Assembly (NCBI GenBank): GCA_001599755.1
Contig: BCHX01000009.1
Coordinates: 434,001 to 498,000 of the forward strand
Source of the DNA: Gliomastix tumulicola
Taxonomy: Eukaryota; Ascomycota; Sordariomycetes; Hypocreales; Bionectriaceae
DNA: 64,000 bases
Reading direction: 5' to 3'
The notes under the pieces are model-generated. The model did no database searches, was not told where the DNA came from, and saw only the letters and a list, made by a program, of their open reading frames with translations. Made by a program: the position numbers and the translations under genes. This document shows, one piece after another, positions 1 through 13,890 of the stretch (positions within the stretch are counted from its first letter, which is position 1; each line of letters begins with the position of its first letter).

Positions 1-1389
1 TCAGCAGCATGCATTGGAGCTACGACTACAAACTCAGCAATTGGTGTCATGCTCACTGCTGGAATATGGCTCCCATATTCCGGGACTGCTGGCATGATTT
101 ACGGATACATCTTCATGACCATCGCTGGCCTTGCGACCGCCATCACCCTCGCAGAACTGTCCTCCGCCATCCCGGAAGCCGGAGGGCAGTACGTCTGGGT
201 TGCTGCGCTGGCCCCGGAGCGTCACCACCGCCTTCTCGCATACATCACGGCTGTCATGAGCTGGGCGGGCGCCGCCTGCACCGGCGCGTCCGCTTGCCTT
301 GCTGGAGTTGAGCTCATCTTCGACCTAGTTCTGCTGCTGAAGCCCGAGTTCCAGTATGAAAGATGGATGGGGTTCTTGGGCTATCAAGGGATCAATCTCC
401 TCATCCTGATCCCCAGTTGCTTTGAGCGTGGTCTACCTCCCACAGTCAAAATCATCCTGACTTTCACAGGATTGCTGCTCCTCGCACTCTTTGTGGGGCT
501 TTTCGCTGCATCGGAGCATCGTGTCTCTGCCAAAGACCTCTTCACAGGCCACACGAACTCGTCTGGCTGGCCCAGCGGTGTTGCTTTTATCATTGGCCTG
601 AATAGCCCCAACTGGTGTTTCTCTTGCCTCGATGCCATTGTGCACATCGCCGACGAAATCCCGAATCCGCGAGAGAACATCCCAAAAGCCCTGATGTGGA
701 CGATCATCATCGGGTTCCCGACGGGGATACTGACGATCTTCGCCCTCTTCGCCAACGCGTACGATCTGTCAAAGATGAACTCGACTCTGACCATCGTATA
801 CTACGTCTTCAATGAGAGTAGGGCGGCTGCCATAGCCTTCCAGTTGGCTCTCTTTATCTCGGCTGTGGCTGCGCTTTGGGGCATCAACATCTGGCAATCG
901 CGCCTCGCTTGGAAGATTGGCGTCAACAAGGGATTTCCCTTCTCCAGACATCTCAGCAAAGTCGTCGGGTCACCCTTCCACACTCCCCTCTGGGCTCTCG
1001 TGTTCTCGGGATCGTTCGTTGCCTTGCTGGGATTCGTCTACTTGGCATCATCAACGGCCTTCAGCTCGTTGATCGGCGCCGGTATTCTGTTCCAGTATGG
1101 CAGCTACATGCTGCCCATCGTTTGTTTGCTCCGCCATGGGCGCCGCAACTTTGCCCACGGGCCGTTCTGGTACCCGGTGCTGGGTCACATTTCTAGCTAC
1201 CTTGTCTTGGCTTGGGCTACTGTCGCTATCGTCTTTTACTGCTTACCTTTCGGCCTTCCCGTGGCTGCCAGCGATATGAACTATATTTCTGTGGTCATAG
1301 GTATCCTCGCCATCACTACTATGGGGTTTTGGTTCACCTTCGCCAGAAAAACATTCGAGGTTGATAGGTTGGAGATCAATTCCCACTAA
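1..1389 (+). CDS. Amino acid/choline-type permease (APC superfamily), 5' partial
   Basis: The frame is open from base 1 to the TAA at 1387-1389, so the N-terminus lies outside the window and the ATG at 49 is internal. The 463 visible codons form a polytopic membrane protein with about ten hydrophobic segments. A G-rich first helix region leads into AGLATAITLAELSSAIPEAG, typical of the fungal APC subfamily that includes choline (Hnm1) and GABA (Uga4) transporters. The segment CLDAIVHIADEIPNP matches the conserved cytoplasmic loop of that subfamily. It would import a small amine or amino acid across the plasma membrane. Its 3' end faces the aldehyde dehydrogenase gene (convergent). It is probably the uptake step of the cluster to its right; the substrate cannot be read from sequence. 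Confidence 0.88.
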   Translation, partial: SAACIGATTTNSAIGVMLTAGIWLPYSGTAGMIYGYIFMTIAGLATAITLAELSSAIPEAGGQYVWVAALAPERHHRLLAYITAVMSWAGAACTGASACLAGVELIFDLVLLLKPEFQYERWMGFLGYQGINLLILIPSCFERGLPPTVKIILTFTGLLLLALFVGLFAASEHRVSAKDLFTGHTNSSGWPSGVAFIIGLNSPNWCFSCLDAIVHIADEIPNPRENIPKALMWTIIIGFPTGILTIFALFANAYDLSKMNSTLTIVYYVFNESRAAAIAFQLALFISAVAALWGINIWQSRLAWKIGVNKGFPFSRHLSKVVGSPFHTPLWALVFSGSFVALLGFVYLASSTAFSSLIGAGILFQYGSYMLPIVCLLRHGRRNFAHGPFWYPVLGHISSYLVLAWATVAIVFYCLPFGLPVAASDMNYISVVIGILAITTMGFWFTFARKTFEVDRLEINSH

Positions 1390-1818
1390 TAACAGGCAAG
1401 GGTGAAATTTTATTGGATTTATATTCTCATATGTCGTGATTTTACGCAGGAGAAAAATGTAATGATTGTTCCCCTTGGGTTCGTCCTGTCTATCTTACTC
1501 TCTCTGAATTGGTGATCTTGCGTTCTCTCTTGACATTAATTTGTTTAAAATCTCTATGGTAACCATTTTTGCTAGCACACTCCCTGCAGATGCACGCGGA
1601 ATTACAGATGTAATACTTTAATTCTGTGCCTCAATGCAAGCCAGTGCTGGACTGGCCTGTTATATATAAAACATCGCAGATATATTGAATTGGGGGCACG
1701 GCCTATTCTTTGGAAGGAAGGAAGCATAAAATGAAAGAAGACTGCATCATAACAGAGTCCGTAAACCAGTAATCAAGGTATTCTGGCTTACAGGTCGCGC
1801 TGGCTATCAACCTGTTGG
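1390..1818. other. Convergent intergenic spacer
   Basis: This AT-richer spacer lies between the stop codons of the permease (+) and the aldehyde dehydrogenase (-). It should hold both 3' UTRs and polyadenylation signals. No ORF of note or RNA gene was seen. Confidence 0.6.
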
Positions 1819-3648
1819 CTACTCCAAGTTTACAAAGACTGCCTTCGTCTGTGTGTAGGCATCAATCCCGGCCTTGCCGCATTCCCTCCCGAAGCCTGAC
1901 TGTTTCACGCCGCCAAAGGGAACTCTGATGTCGGAGTCGTTGCTGCTGTTGCACCATACGGCTGATGACGGACGACGAAGATTAGCAAGTTTGTGGACAG
2001 AGAAAGAATAGGAGCTACTCACTGCCACTCTCCAGTCTTCTAGAGACTCTGTGCAACCGTGCCGCATCCATGGTGAACAGCGCAGCACTCAGGCCGAATT
2101 CGGATTCGTTTGCGCGCTGAATCACCTCGTCCTCGGTACTAAACGAGAAGATGGCCGTCACAGGACCGAATATCTCCTCCCGGGCAATCGTCATGTCGTC
2201 TCGAACCCCAGTAAACACTGTCGGCTCGATGAAGTAGCCGTCCGAAATCGTACCGGCGCCATTAAGAGGCTTAGCACCCGTGATAGGAGTTGCTCCTTCT
2301 TTGACGCCCGCACTGATGTAACTCAAGACCCGGTCGAACTGTGCCTTTGTAACCTGCGGTCCCTGGAATGTTTGGGGCTTGAACGGATCGCCGACCAGGG
2401 CCGCGTTGACCCGTTTTACAAAGATATCAAGGAACTTGTCGTGGACGGAATCGTGGACAAAGATGCGGCTGTTCGCGGTGCAAACCTGGCCGGCGTTTGA
2501 CATGACACCAATGTGAGCCCAGTACGCGGCCTTCTCGAGGTCTGCGTCTTCGAAGACGATCAGCGGCGTTTTCCCCCCTAATGGTTTGGTTAGCTTCGGT
2601 TCAGTACCATCCCCTGATTGCGGCTTTTCGGCCGGTTCCAATTACCAGTCTCGAGGCTCATATTCTTCAGGTTGACTGAAGCAAGCTTCACAATCTCACG
2701 AGCAGTCTGCGTTGAGCCAGTGAAAGCAATCTTATCGACATCAGTATGGCCAGCCAGCGCTGCTCCCGCCTGCTTTCCGAGGCCGTTGATGATATTAATC
2801 ACGCCGGCGGGGAAGCCAGCTTGCTTGATGAGTGTTGCGAAATAGAGAATAGACAGCGGCGTCTGCTCTGCAGCCTTGAGCACCACGGTATTGCCTGCAG
2901 CAACCGCAGGCGCCAGCTTCCAGGCGGCCATGCTGAGAGGATAGTTCCATGGAATGATCTGCCCGCAGACACCGATCGGCTCTCGCACTGTGTAGACATG
3001 CTGGCTCTTCTCTGTCTCGATAACTAGTTAAAACAAGCCATACGGCCACGTTAGCGATGCACATCATTGGGTAACAGTATCATGAGGGAGAGAATTACCT
3101 TCGCCAGTGATCTTGTCCGACCATCCAGCGTAGTATCTGAGGACAGATTTGACCTCCTCCAGATCCCCCGTAAGGGCGCCATGGTACGGTTTACCTGCTG
3201 GATATGAGCTACATGACTGAATTGGCTCAGTTCTCCGAGCGCTTACCATTGTCCCAAGTCTCAATCGATGCTAAGAGCTCAGCATGCTGCTCAACCAGAT
3301 CCGCTAGCTTGAGCAAGTATTCTCCTCGCTTCGTGCCCGTTGTCTCGCTCCAAGGGCCTTGGAAAGCAGCTCGAGCGGCTTGGACTGCCGTGTCGATATC
3401 GTCTTTGCTTGCGGCGAAGACTGCGGCGATTTCTTTTCCGTTTCTAAAGGCTCGGTCAGCTCGATTGTCTCCCTTGTCTGGGTCAAATATGAGATTGAAC
3501 TGTTTTATTCTTACGTTGGATTGACTGTGGGAATGCGCTCTCCGGACTTTGAGGCAACGAACTCGTTATTGATGAATAGACCGAGCGGCTGGCGATACTC
3601 CCGACCATTCGGTGTCGTCAAGGAGATATGAAGGTCGCTGTGATCCAT
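1819..3648 (-). CDS. NAD(P)+-dependent aldehyde dehydrogenase, six exons
   Basis: Assembled exons in transcription order are 3648-3515, 3443-3247, 3194-3099, 3023-2646, 2577-2023 and 1961-1819. All introns are GT-AG and together encode 500 residues, the normal ALDH length. The enzyme oxidises an aldehyde to a carboxylic acid with NAD(P)+. Visible motifs are NPTNGKEI near the N-terminus, PWNYPL, FTGST, the general-base LETGG (Glu267), the catalytic SNAGQVC (Cys301), EEIFGPV, and [13 protein letters not shown] near the C-terminus. Every splice junction restores a family motif. The first ATG (MDHSDLHIS) lies at the expected distance from NPTNGKEI. It is divergent from GMC oxidoreductase 1 over a 1.1-kb shared upstream region and convergent with the permease. 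A betaine-aldehyde-type role is possible next to a choline-type permease and choline-dehydrogenase-like GMC enzymes, but specificity is not visible. Confidence 0.93.
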
Positions 3649-6460
<2,812 letters not shown>

Positions 6461-6539
6461 ATGTTTGATGGTTGAAGGGACTTGGTAGCTAGATGTCACA
6501 TTCAAGACTAAGGCAAGCACCTACTGCAGCTCTTGTTAC

Positions 6540-7386
6540 TCAGCCATCCCTCGCCCCAATTTCTTTTTCGTCGAGGAACTTCTCTAGCGAGGATCGCCAA
6601 AGTGGCTTAAGATGCCCTTCACCGCCTAAAATGGGGTCTTCGGGCATGGGCACCGCCAGTGTCTCCTGTCTCATCGCCTCGAGATTCATAATCGTAGATC
6701 CATTTTCAGTCCGCCACTTCGGTATACCCTTGCATTGGAAAAGAGGCGTACGTTAGTTTCTCGAAGGATAGTCCAGTTGGTATCATCAGTATGCCACTCA
6801 CCGGGAAGAACGCTAGATACCCATAATCATCGTCCCATGTGACGTTCTCGTGTGAAGTCCCCGCTGGATGAACCACTACATCGCCGGCATGGAGGGTAAT
6901 GCGTAGCCCCGGCTTTTGTGTGTCCGGGTCATCGGTCTCACGGCCTTGGGCTACATCACTGGTGCCGAGTCCCATGCACACCGTACTCGACCCGCGAAGG
7001 ACAGCTGTAGTGGTAGAGTGAATAATTGCATGTGTGGTATGAGAAAATAATCATCCTTACCATAGCATTCATGAGAATTCGGGTGAAAGTGTCGCTTTGG
7101 GTGCGCCTTCCAAACTCCTCCCTAGCCAAGTATTCCGTCAGTATCAGAGCAACCGTGATCTTAGCCTGTCAGAGCTTCCTCCAAAGCTTACAGCTTTACC
7201 CCAGCCATGCTGCTCAATCAGTGACTGTGCGGACTCTGCTGTGATGGGCTGCGGCAGAACGTTTCGATACACCAAATATGGCATAGGACTGTTTGGGACG
7301 TAAGATGTTGGAGGCAGGATGTATGCCTCGGGTGCTGGAACGGTCCAGCCAGATGCCGACTTTTGGGATTCCATGACTGCAGCCAT
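6540..7386 (-). CDS. YjlB-like cupin protein, four exons
   Basis: Exons are 7386-7192, 7121-7061, 7004-6802 and 6728-6540, with GT-AG introns, encoding 215 residues. After splicing the protein shows a canonical metal-binding cupin motif 1 (HFHPNSHEC, residues 76-84), then VLRGSSTV, a GD turn (AGDVVVHPAG) and the second-motif His137. The N-terminal PEAYILPPTSYVPNSPMP and the C-terminal MRQETLAVPMP segments resemble the uncharacterised bacterial/fungal YjlB cupin group (COG4297). An in-frame ATG 12 bases downstream (7374) is an alternative start. It lies tail-to-tail with GMC 1 and just downstream of Zn2Cys6 regulator 1 on the same strand. The biochemical role is unknown; a metal-dependent oxygenase, isomerase or scavenging function is possible. 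Confidence 0.85.
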
Positions 7387-7763
7387 GTAAGGTGGAATAT
7401 ATGACTGAACACATCTGTATCACAGGTGATTTTGATTCCTGTCCGATGATTTATACCTATGTCACATATCCTAATTCTTAGCAACTGTCAATTTTTACAG
7501 GCTCTCCAAGGGCAAGTTCAGGCCACTAAGACGGAGACTAGGGCCTTCCCTCGCACAATATCCAGATTTGGCAATGGTATGTCCGCGTGACAGGCCCTTT
7601 GATATGGTGATCAGATACCAGCACGCTAAGCATATCAGTTGCCCCAGCCATGAGTTTCGTGTCATGTGAAGCGAAGGTCCAGAGAAAATCATACGTTCAG
7701 TACGCTCTCACGACGCTCATTCATCAGAATTATTGACTATTAAACGCTTTGTGTCTTCATAAA
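7387..7763. other. Spacer between cupin 1 and regulator 1
   Basis: This 377-bp AT-rich spacer lies downstream of regulator 1 and upstream of cupin 1, both on the minus strand. It should contain the cupin promoter. No convincing TATA box or ORF was found. Confidence 0.5.
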
Positions 7764-9245
7764 TCATCCAAGTCGCAATCTCCAATTCTTCATCAGCATC
7801 AGCTCAAGCCACGATGTTGTCTCGCCCTTGTCCCTCAATACCCATAATTCCTCCAGCAGCTTGACTGCATGTAAGCTTGCCGGCACGCGGTTGAAGGAAA
7901 ACAGAGCCCTGAACCTAGCAATGACCCAGTTCCGTAGCTCCAAGTCGTCTTCCCGCAGTTCAGCTCCAGCCGTCATCAGAGGCATCGGCTGAAGGACGAC
8001 CAAATCGGATGTCAAGGGTATCTGCGCAAAGTTCGTGATCACGGACAATGCGTACTCCCTGATTAGGGCCTCAGTCTCGACGTCCGACGACCTTTGACCG
8101 CCGTTGGCTTCACACCCAGACTGCGGCCGGCCGCAAACGCGATATAACATTATGAGACCGTGACTGCGGAACGCATCTGCCGTAAGCTCCCATAGTGCAT
8201 CAACTTGATCGGCTTGCCAGGAAAGCAGGGACTGCTCGTATTGAAGTTCAGCTACGGGATCCCGGGCGTGGAGTTCAACCATAGCCCGGCAATGCCGACC
8301 TATATTTCCAAGGAGAGAAAATAGTGAGGTGCAGAGACCTGTGATAGGATGATGACTCGTGGCAATCTCCCAGGCGTGTTGGTAAATGAAGGAGTCGTTG
8401 AGCAGAAGTACGTCAAGAGGGTCAAAAAGGGCCGAGCAGGTCATATCCCAGTACACGAATGCACCAATGAGGAACCCCGTCGTCTCGGCAGAGAGACTCT
8501 CGTCCGAGAGAATAGAAAGAAGCAGATGGCGAGCGCCAAGGTAGTGCTCCTTCCCATAATCAAAGATCTGACCATCGATGTATGTGGAGGACAATCCAAG
8601 CAGGTATGCCGAGAAGAAGCACGCAACAAGCGAGACTTGCCCAGTAGCCAGTTCGCTCCGCAAGGCCGCGAAAGCCTTGCTACGCTCCTCGAGGCTCAAT
8701 ACGAGCTGGGACGTCCGGAAAAACTCCTGATATCCTGCTGCGATGCTCTGGACGGCATGGACCAGGGAAGTAGACGAAGTACAGTGGTGCAACAACGGGA
8801 GGGATAAGGGATTCCAGTCGTGATCCAACACCATGATTCGACTTGTCGTTTGGAACCATGCTTGAAGGAGTTTCCGATTAACATGCGCGCCGTGATGGAC
8901 GACGCTCTGGTTGATTTGCAGACTCGTGGATGCTATCCCAGGGACCTCAAACTGCCACTGATCGAGCCGAGGCATAGGGCAGCAGACAGCCCCGGATCGC
9001 TGGCATCGGAGACAAACAGGGAAGGTCTCGTCGCATTTCACCCGACGACGCTTGCACTCGCGACACCCCGTACGGCTCTTCGCTGTGGTGCGGATCTTCC
9101 GACCCTGATGTCCATGAGGCTCGGACAGGGACGACGATGAAGGTGAGATAGTGGATGACGTGGTGGATGTTTCCCCTGCAGGTGCCCCAATGCTGTCCAG
9201 TTTCCAGTGGACCACCGGGGCAAATCGGATGCGGCGAGCTCTCAT
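7764..9245 (-). CDS. Zn2Cys6 transcription factor 1 (cluster regulator candidate)
   Basis: A single open exon of 493 residues starts at the ATG at 9245. The binuclear zinc cluster uses six Cys at residues 61, 64, 71, 78, 81 and 88 (CRECKRRRVKC then DETFPVC and LRCQRSGAVC), preceded by a basic Ser/Thr-rich N-terminus. The rest resembles the fungal-specific regulatory region seen in many C6 factors, with the conserved segments TSLVHAVQSIAAG and LLEELWVLRDKGE. It is clearly paralogous to the factor at 18383-20062: both share the N-terminal RFAPV, the zinc cluster with (T/Y)PVCLRCQR, and a matching C-terminus. It is divergent from GMC 2 over 509 bp. It probably controls some of the neighbouring enzymes; the inducer is unknown. 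Confidence 0.92.
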   Translation of the reverse strand: MRARRIRFAPVVHWKLDSIGAPAGETSTTSSTISPSSSSLSEPHGHQGRKIRTTAKSRTGCRECKRRRVKCDETFPVCLRCQRSGAVCCPMPRLDQWQFEVPGIASTSLQINQSVVHHGAHVNRKLLQAWFQTTSRIMVLDHDWNPLSLPLLHHCTSSTSLVHAVQSIAAGYQEFFRTSQLVLSLEERSKAFAALRSELATGQVSLVACFFSAYLLGLSSTYIDGQIFDYGKEHYLGARHLLLSILSDESLSAETTGFLIGAFVYWDMTCSALFDPLDVLLLNDSFIYQHAWEIATSHHPITGLCTSLFSLLGNIGRHCRAMVELHARDPVAELQYEQSLLSWQADQVDALWELTADAFRSHGLIMLYRVCGRPQSGCEANGGQRSSDVETEALIREYALSVITNFAQIPLTSDLVVLQPMPLMTAGAELREDDLELRNWVIARFRALFSFNRVPASLHAVKLLEELWVLRDKGETTSWLELMLMKNWRLRLG

Positions 9246-9754
9246 GGCGATACCAATGACTGGAGGTCCGTACTGAACGATGTCGTTCCGCTTCGGCTCA
9301 TCGATTACTTTGGAAGGAGACGGCCACCCACAATGCGAGTATTTATCCAGGATTCAAACCCCGCACGCGGATTCGGACCACGGCGACTGGTCTTGGATGG
9401 TTAGTTTATGGGACCAGTGTCTCCAGCCGGGAAGATAGTAGCACCAGATGGTATCTGGCTCGAGTCAGTGATAAGACATCAGGCCAGACCGTGGCCACTT
9501 ACCGCTTTTGGAAAATGTGCGAAGCTCCCATGCGCTATTACTCGCTCCCAAGTAGACCGGGGGCCGATAGCTGCGTGATCGGGGGTTCTCAGGGCTGACG
9601 AGCGGGTAGAAACCGGTTTTAGTCTGCCTCTTAAATCAGATACTCATTCATTGACGGTGGCTTCACGTGTCAAGACTAGATAAACAAAGAAAACCCCGCT
9701 GCTGAGCTCTCGGGCCGAAACGATTGACGGACGAAGTAGCCGTCTGTCGACACC
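9246..9754. other. Divergent promoter region of regulator 1 and GMC 2
   Basis: The 509-bp region lies between two start codons facing away from each other. It contains several unpaired CGG/CCG half-sites, including around 9368-9388 and 9559-9567, but no perfect short inverted pair as at 4180. No gene was seen in it. Confidence 0.5.
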
Positions 9755-11435
9755 ATGACCACCCAGACACTGCCCCAAGGGGACGCGTCCAACTTTGACT
9801 ATCTCATTGTCGGGGGTGGTACTGCCGGATGCGTTGTTGCGGCGAGACTGGCTTCTTACCTCCCACAATGCCGTATTCTCCTGGTCGAGGGCGGCCCAAC
9901 AGATCAAGGAGATGACCGTGTGCTCATCTTGAACGGCCGCATCGATACCATCGGCACCGACCTGGACTATGGATACACCACTGTGCCACAGCCAAACGGT
10001 TTGTACTGATTTACCAATCCAATGTACCCTGTTCTTCTGATGCTGAGTGCAAAAAGGCAATAGTCATATCCTGCATTCCAGGGCAAAGGTGCTCGGAGGA
10101 TGCTCGAGTCACAATGACATGGTATCTTTCCGAACCACGGAGTACGATGCCTATCACTGGCAGAAGCTTGGATGCGAGGGGTGGACTTTCGATCTATTCA
10201 ATCGACTTCTCGACAACCTTCGGACTACCGTTCGCTTACCCCATCCTCGAGACCAAAACCAAATGTGTAAGGATTGGATAGAATCAGCTCGGTCCGCCCT
10301 AGGCATCGACCGGATTCCCGACTTCAACGACTGCATCCGTTCAAAGCGAGGGCTGCCAGAGGGCGCCGGCTGGGCGAATGTCTCTTACGATCCCGAGACC
10401 GGCTACCGCAGCAGTGCCAGCCTTGCATATCTTCATCCGATCTTCCGGGGCGAGGAAAGCCGTCCGAATCTGACCGTATTGACCGACGCTTGGGTCTCCA
10501 AAGTCCACGTCTCGAACGATGTCGCGGTCGCCATCGACATTACGCTTCAATCGGGCAAGATGCATACGCTACGTGCAACAAGGGAGATTATCCTTTGCGC
10601 AGGAGCTATTGACACTCCCCGCCTGTTGCTCCTATCCGGGATCGGCCCTGAACAGCATCTCCGATCAGTCAAGATACCGGTCGTGAAAGACATCCCAGGG
10701 GTTGGAGAGAACCTCAAAGACCACCCCCTGACAACGATGCTCTACGAGCTGAAGCAGCCGGCACCGCCCAACACGGCAATGAACTCCGACGCGTGTGTCT
10801 TCTTCCGCTCGAAACCATTCAACTATGGCGGAGACGACGGCCATCTTCCCGATTCGATGCTTCACATGTTCCAGATCCCGTTCTGCGACGACCTGAAGCG
10901 CATGGGCTATGAGATTCCCGAACATGTTTTCCACTTCATGCCCGTCGTGCCTCGCCCGCGGTCCGTTGGCCGTCTGTATCTCAAGTCCAACAACCCGATC
11001 GAGAAGCCGGCCTTGGACTTCCGGTATTTCACCGACGACGGCGGCTACGATGCCTCCATCCTGGTCGAAGGCATCAAGGCATCGAGAAAGATAGCGGAGC
11101 AGACCCCTTTCAAGTACTGGATTAAGAGTGAGATAGCCCCGGGCCCTGACATTCAAAGCGACGAGGAGTTGAGCGAGTTCGCTCGTCGGGCATCCGGGAC
11201 TGTGTACCACCCTGCCTGCACTACAAAGATGGGAGATATTGAGAATGACCCGATGGCCGTGGTCGACCCTCTCCTCAGGGTCCGCGGCATAAGGAACCTG
11301 CGTATTGCGGATGCTGGAGTCTTTTCGGACATGATTTCCGTCAATCCTATGCTGACGATTCTGTGTATCGGAGAGCGGGCGGCAGAGCTGATTGCTGCTG
11401 ACTATGTTGGAGGTCTAGAAAGGTCCAAGATCTGA
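9755..11435 (+). CDS. GMC oxidoreductase 2 (choline dehydrogenase-like)
   Basis: Exon 1 is 9755-9998, the intron 9999-10056 (58 bp, donor GTTTGT) and exon 2 10057-11435, encoding 540 residues. The GGGTAG FAD-binding loop is near residue 24. NSHILHSRAKVLGGCSSHN starts right after the splice site, as in GMC 1. The GMC signature is GAIDTPRLLLLSGIGP. The catalytic pair is His466 (HPACTTKMGD) and Asn511 (SVNPM). It oxidises an alcohol with FAD as cofactor. Exon 2 is 1379 bp, identical in length to that of GMC 1, and the intron is at the same codon phase, so the two are products of duplication that have diverged considerably. It is divergent from regulator 1 and tail-to-tail with monooxygenase 1. 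Confidence 0.93.
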
Positions 11436-11608
11436 ATATAACCAGAGAAGATGGGTTTTATTTATCAGCTATTCGTTCAATGTGATACCGACTAAGAAAT
11501 TGACAAGACGAGTGTGTTATAAGTAAGAGCCCAGTATGGTGCATACTCGGCGTAAATCAGGATGAAGGATATTATCAATCTCAGGCTCTGTTCACGAGGG
11601 CCATGTGC

Positions 11609-11626
11609 GAGAGAGAGAGAGAGAGA
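11609..11626. repeat. (GA)9 microsatellite
   Basis: An uninterrupted GA dinucleotide run lies in the short spacer between the stop codons of GMC 2 and monooxygenase 1. Confidence 0.9.
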
Positions 11627-11691
11627 TAATTCTGCCAATTTTCATTTCATCTTGTCATTCTTTGCTAGAAAATATCTACGGCCCTTTTAAC

Positions 11692-13890
11692 CTATGACGG
11701 CATCGTCGACACGCCCTCTGCCACCCGAACCCAGGTCTCGTCCAAGATGTCATTGCCAGACCTTATCAAATGCCCATTCTCCAAGCGAGCTTTTGGCCTC
11801 GGTCCCGGATTGATCACGGGAGGAACATCGCAGTCGTCCAGGTACTGCGTTGTCTTCTCGCCCCTCTCCTGTGCAATCGTCAGGCCGTTACCAAACCAGG
11901 TAAACTTGTTCTCCTGAACTTCCGGCATGCGGATGTATCGAAAATCCTCCCAGCGTGGGTTCTCCATGGCGCGCTGTGCATGAACGGATGATCCAGGCCA
12001 AATTCCAACAATTCGCCCCGTCTCGTTGTTGCGCTTGAACCATGACTTGCACTATCATTACATTGTTGTTAGTCGTGACCGTGTTTCAAATTATCATTAT
12101 AAGAAGGTACGGACCGGATAGGTAAAGATGGTCTTCTCAAAATACTTGTCCGTGTGCTTGGAGAAGTCAACATGCGCTTCGGTGCTATTAGAGTGTTAGC
12201 ACAGTCTGAGGCAAGGAGGACTGCTTACTCACGTCGGCTCAAGTGATGAAATATGCTCTCTTTGGATCTTCTTGATGCACTTGATGATATAGTCAACCAC
12301 AAACTCGAGCATTGTGACAAAACTTCCAGAACCAGGGGCACCAGCTGGGCCCAGATACATGAAGAAGTTGGGCATATTGGGGACGGCCACGCCCATGTAG
12401 GCTTCTGGGCAAGGATCCCACATTTTCTCAAGCGTGATTCCATCGCGACCGGTGATGGGTGTGTCCTTTGTGCTCCAGGAGCTATGCTCAGTCATCAGTA
12501 TATGTCAGGGTAGACATCTCGGAGGGTGGGTGCACTAACTAGTCGAATCCGGTCGCACATATAATGGCATCGACCTCGTGAAAGTCACCATTGGTGTCAA
12601 TGAGGCCACTCTCCGTAACCTCACGGATGCCAGCCCCAACAAACTGAACGTTGTCCTCGACCAAAGCCTCGAGGTACCCGGGCCCGGGAGTCAGTCTGCG
12701 GCAGCCTGGGGGGAAGTCAGGGATAAGCGACTCGTAAATCTCGGGCTTCCGTTCCAGTTTCTTTCTCATGAACGCGTCTGCCTCAACCCAGAATTGCTTC
12801 TGGACGTCGGATCCAAGAAAGGTAGATAGTTGGCTCTTGTTCATCACACCCTCCACCATATGGCGGTATTCCAAGTACTTCTGTGGGTTCTCAGCGAACT
12901 CTCTTCGCTCCTCGAGGGTGAATTCTGAACCGGTTAGCATCTCGTGGAAAGTCACTCCCGCCGGTGGACGCAGAATATAGCAACGAACCTCTGTTGATCC
13001 CTCCACCAATCTCTGCTGCGTATCCCACAGGGCTGATCCAGGTCTTTCCTCTCATGAAGTGGACGACCTTCTTGGCTTGAGGTTGAATGTGAGGTAAGAC
13101 CTGGATCCCGCTCGATCCAGCACCAATCAGCGCGACAGTCTTGTTTGTCCAGTCGAACTTGGGATCCCATCCGGCCGTGTGCATGAGGTTGCCCTTGAAA
13201 GTCTGTAGGCCCTTCATCTCAGGCCACTTCCATTTGTTGAGAATCCCTGTCCCCTTGACAAGAATATCTGCGGTGTCGGTGAGAATCTAAAGCACGTATT
13301 AGCGAAAGTCGGTCTCCTGGGACCCCCTGTTTTACTTGCCTCGCCAGTCTTCAGCTTCTTGACCGTCACAATCCACTTTTGCGCAGTTTCATCCCAATCA
13401 GCCTTCTCAAACTGATGTTCAAGATGAACATACTTTTCCACATCGTACCTCCATGCAATGTCTCTCAAGTATTCCTGGATCTCAGCTCCCCCAGCATAGA
13501 ACTTTGACCAGCCTGGATTGCCGGCGAAGGAATATTGGTAGACATGCGAGGGCACATCTGATGCCCGAAGTCAGCATAGTAAAGTCTCAGGGCTTGATTG
13601 TTCAGTAAACTTGCCGCAACCGACACCAGCATATCTACACTGATTAGCTCCATTTGTTCGATGTCTTCAGATACATATCATCGTTTGTCGCCAGAGACTT
13701 ACGTATTCTCATACCATGTCCCGCCAATCTCGGGATTCTTCTCGTAAATCGTCAGTTCGAGATTTGGGATATGCTGAGGGAATCTGATGGCGGTCAAGAT
13801 CCCCGAAAAGCCTGCTCCGATACAGATGACTTTGATCGCTCGAGGCTGGTCAATGGCGACTTGGTCGAGAGGAAGGTGCATAGATCCCAT
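11692..13890 (-). CDS. Baeyer-Villiger-type flavin monooxygenase 1, eight exons
   Basis: Exons are 13890-13703, 13634-13615, 13557-13340, 13286-12989, 12924-12540, 12481-12233, 12184-12115 and 12051-11692, encoding 595 residues. Two Rossmann motifs flank the Baeyer-Villiger fingerprint: GAGFSG (residues 25-30, FAD), FKGNLMHTAGWD (172-183) and GAGSSG (197-202, NADPH). GGTWYEN and ICATGFD are also present. Such enzymes insert oxygen next to a ketone to give an ester or lactone, or oxidise heteroatoms. Exon 2 is only 20 nt. Introns 2 and 3 use GC donors (GCAAGT, GCAAGTA) and AG acceptors; only these choices restore the reading frame and the expected sequences GVGCDVPSHVY and KTGEILTDTA. It is divergent from monooxygenase 2. 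No signal peptide is visible. The fingerprint ends in D rather than the usual P. Confidence 0.9.

Noticed and set aside
12539..13009. Reading through 12925-12988 of monooxygenase 1 as coding
   Set aside because: The through-frame adds residues that do not fit the family. A 64-bp intron with a GCTAAC branch-like site joins GGINR to EFTLEERREF in frame.
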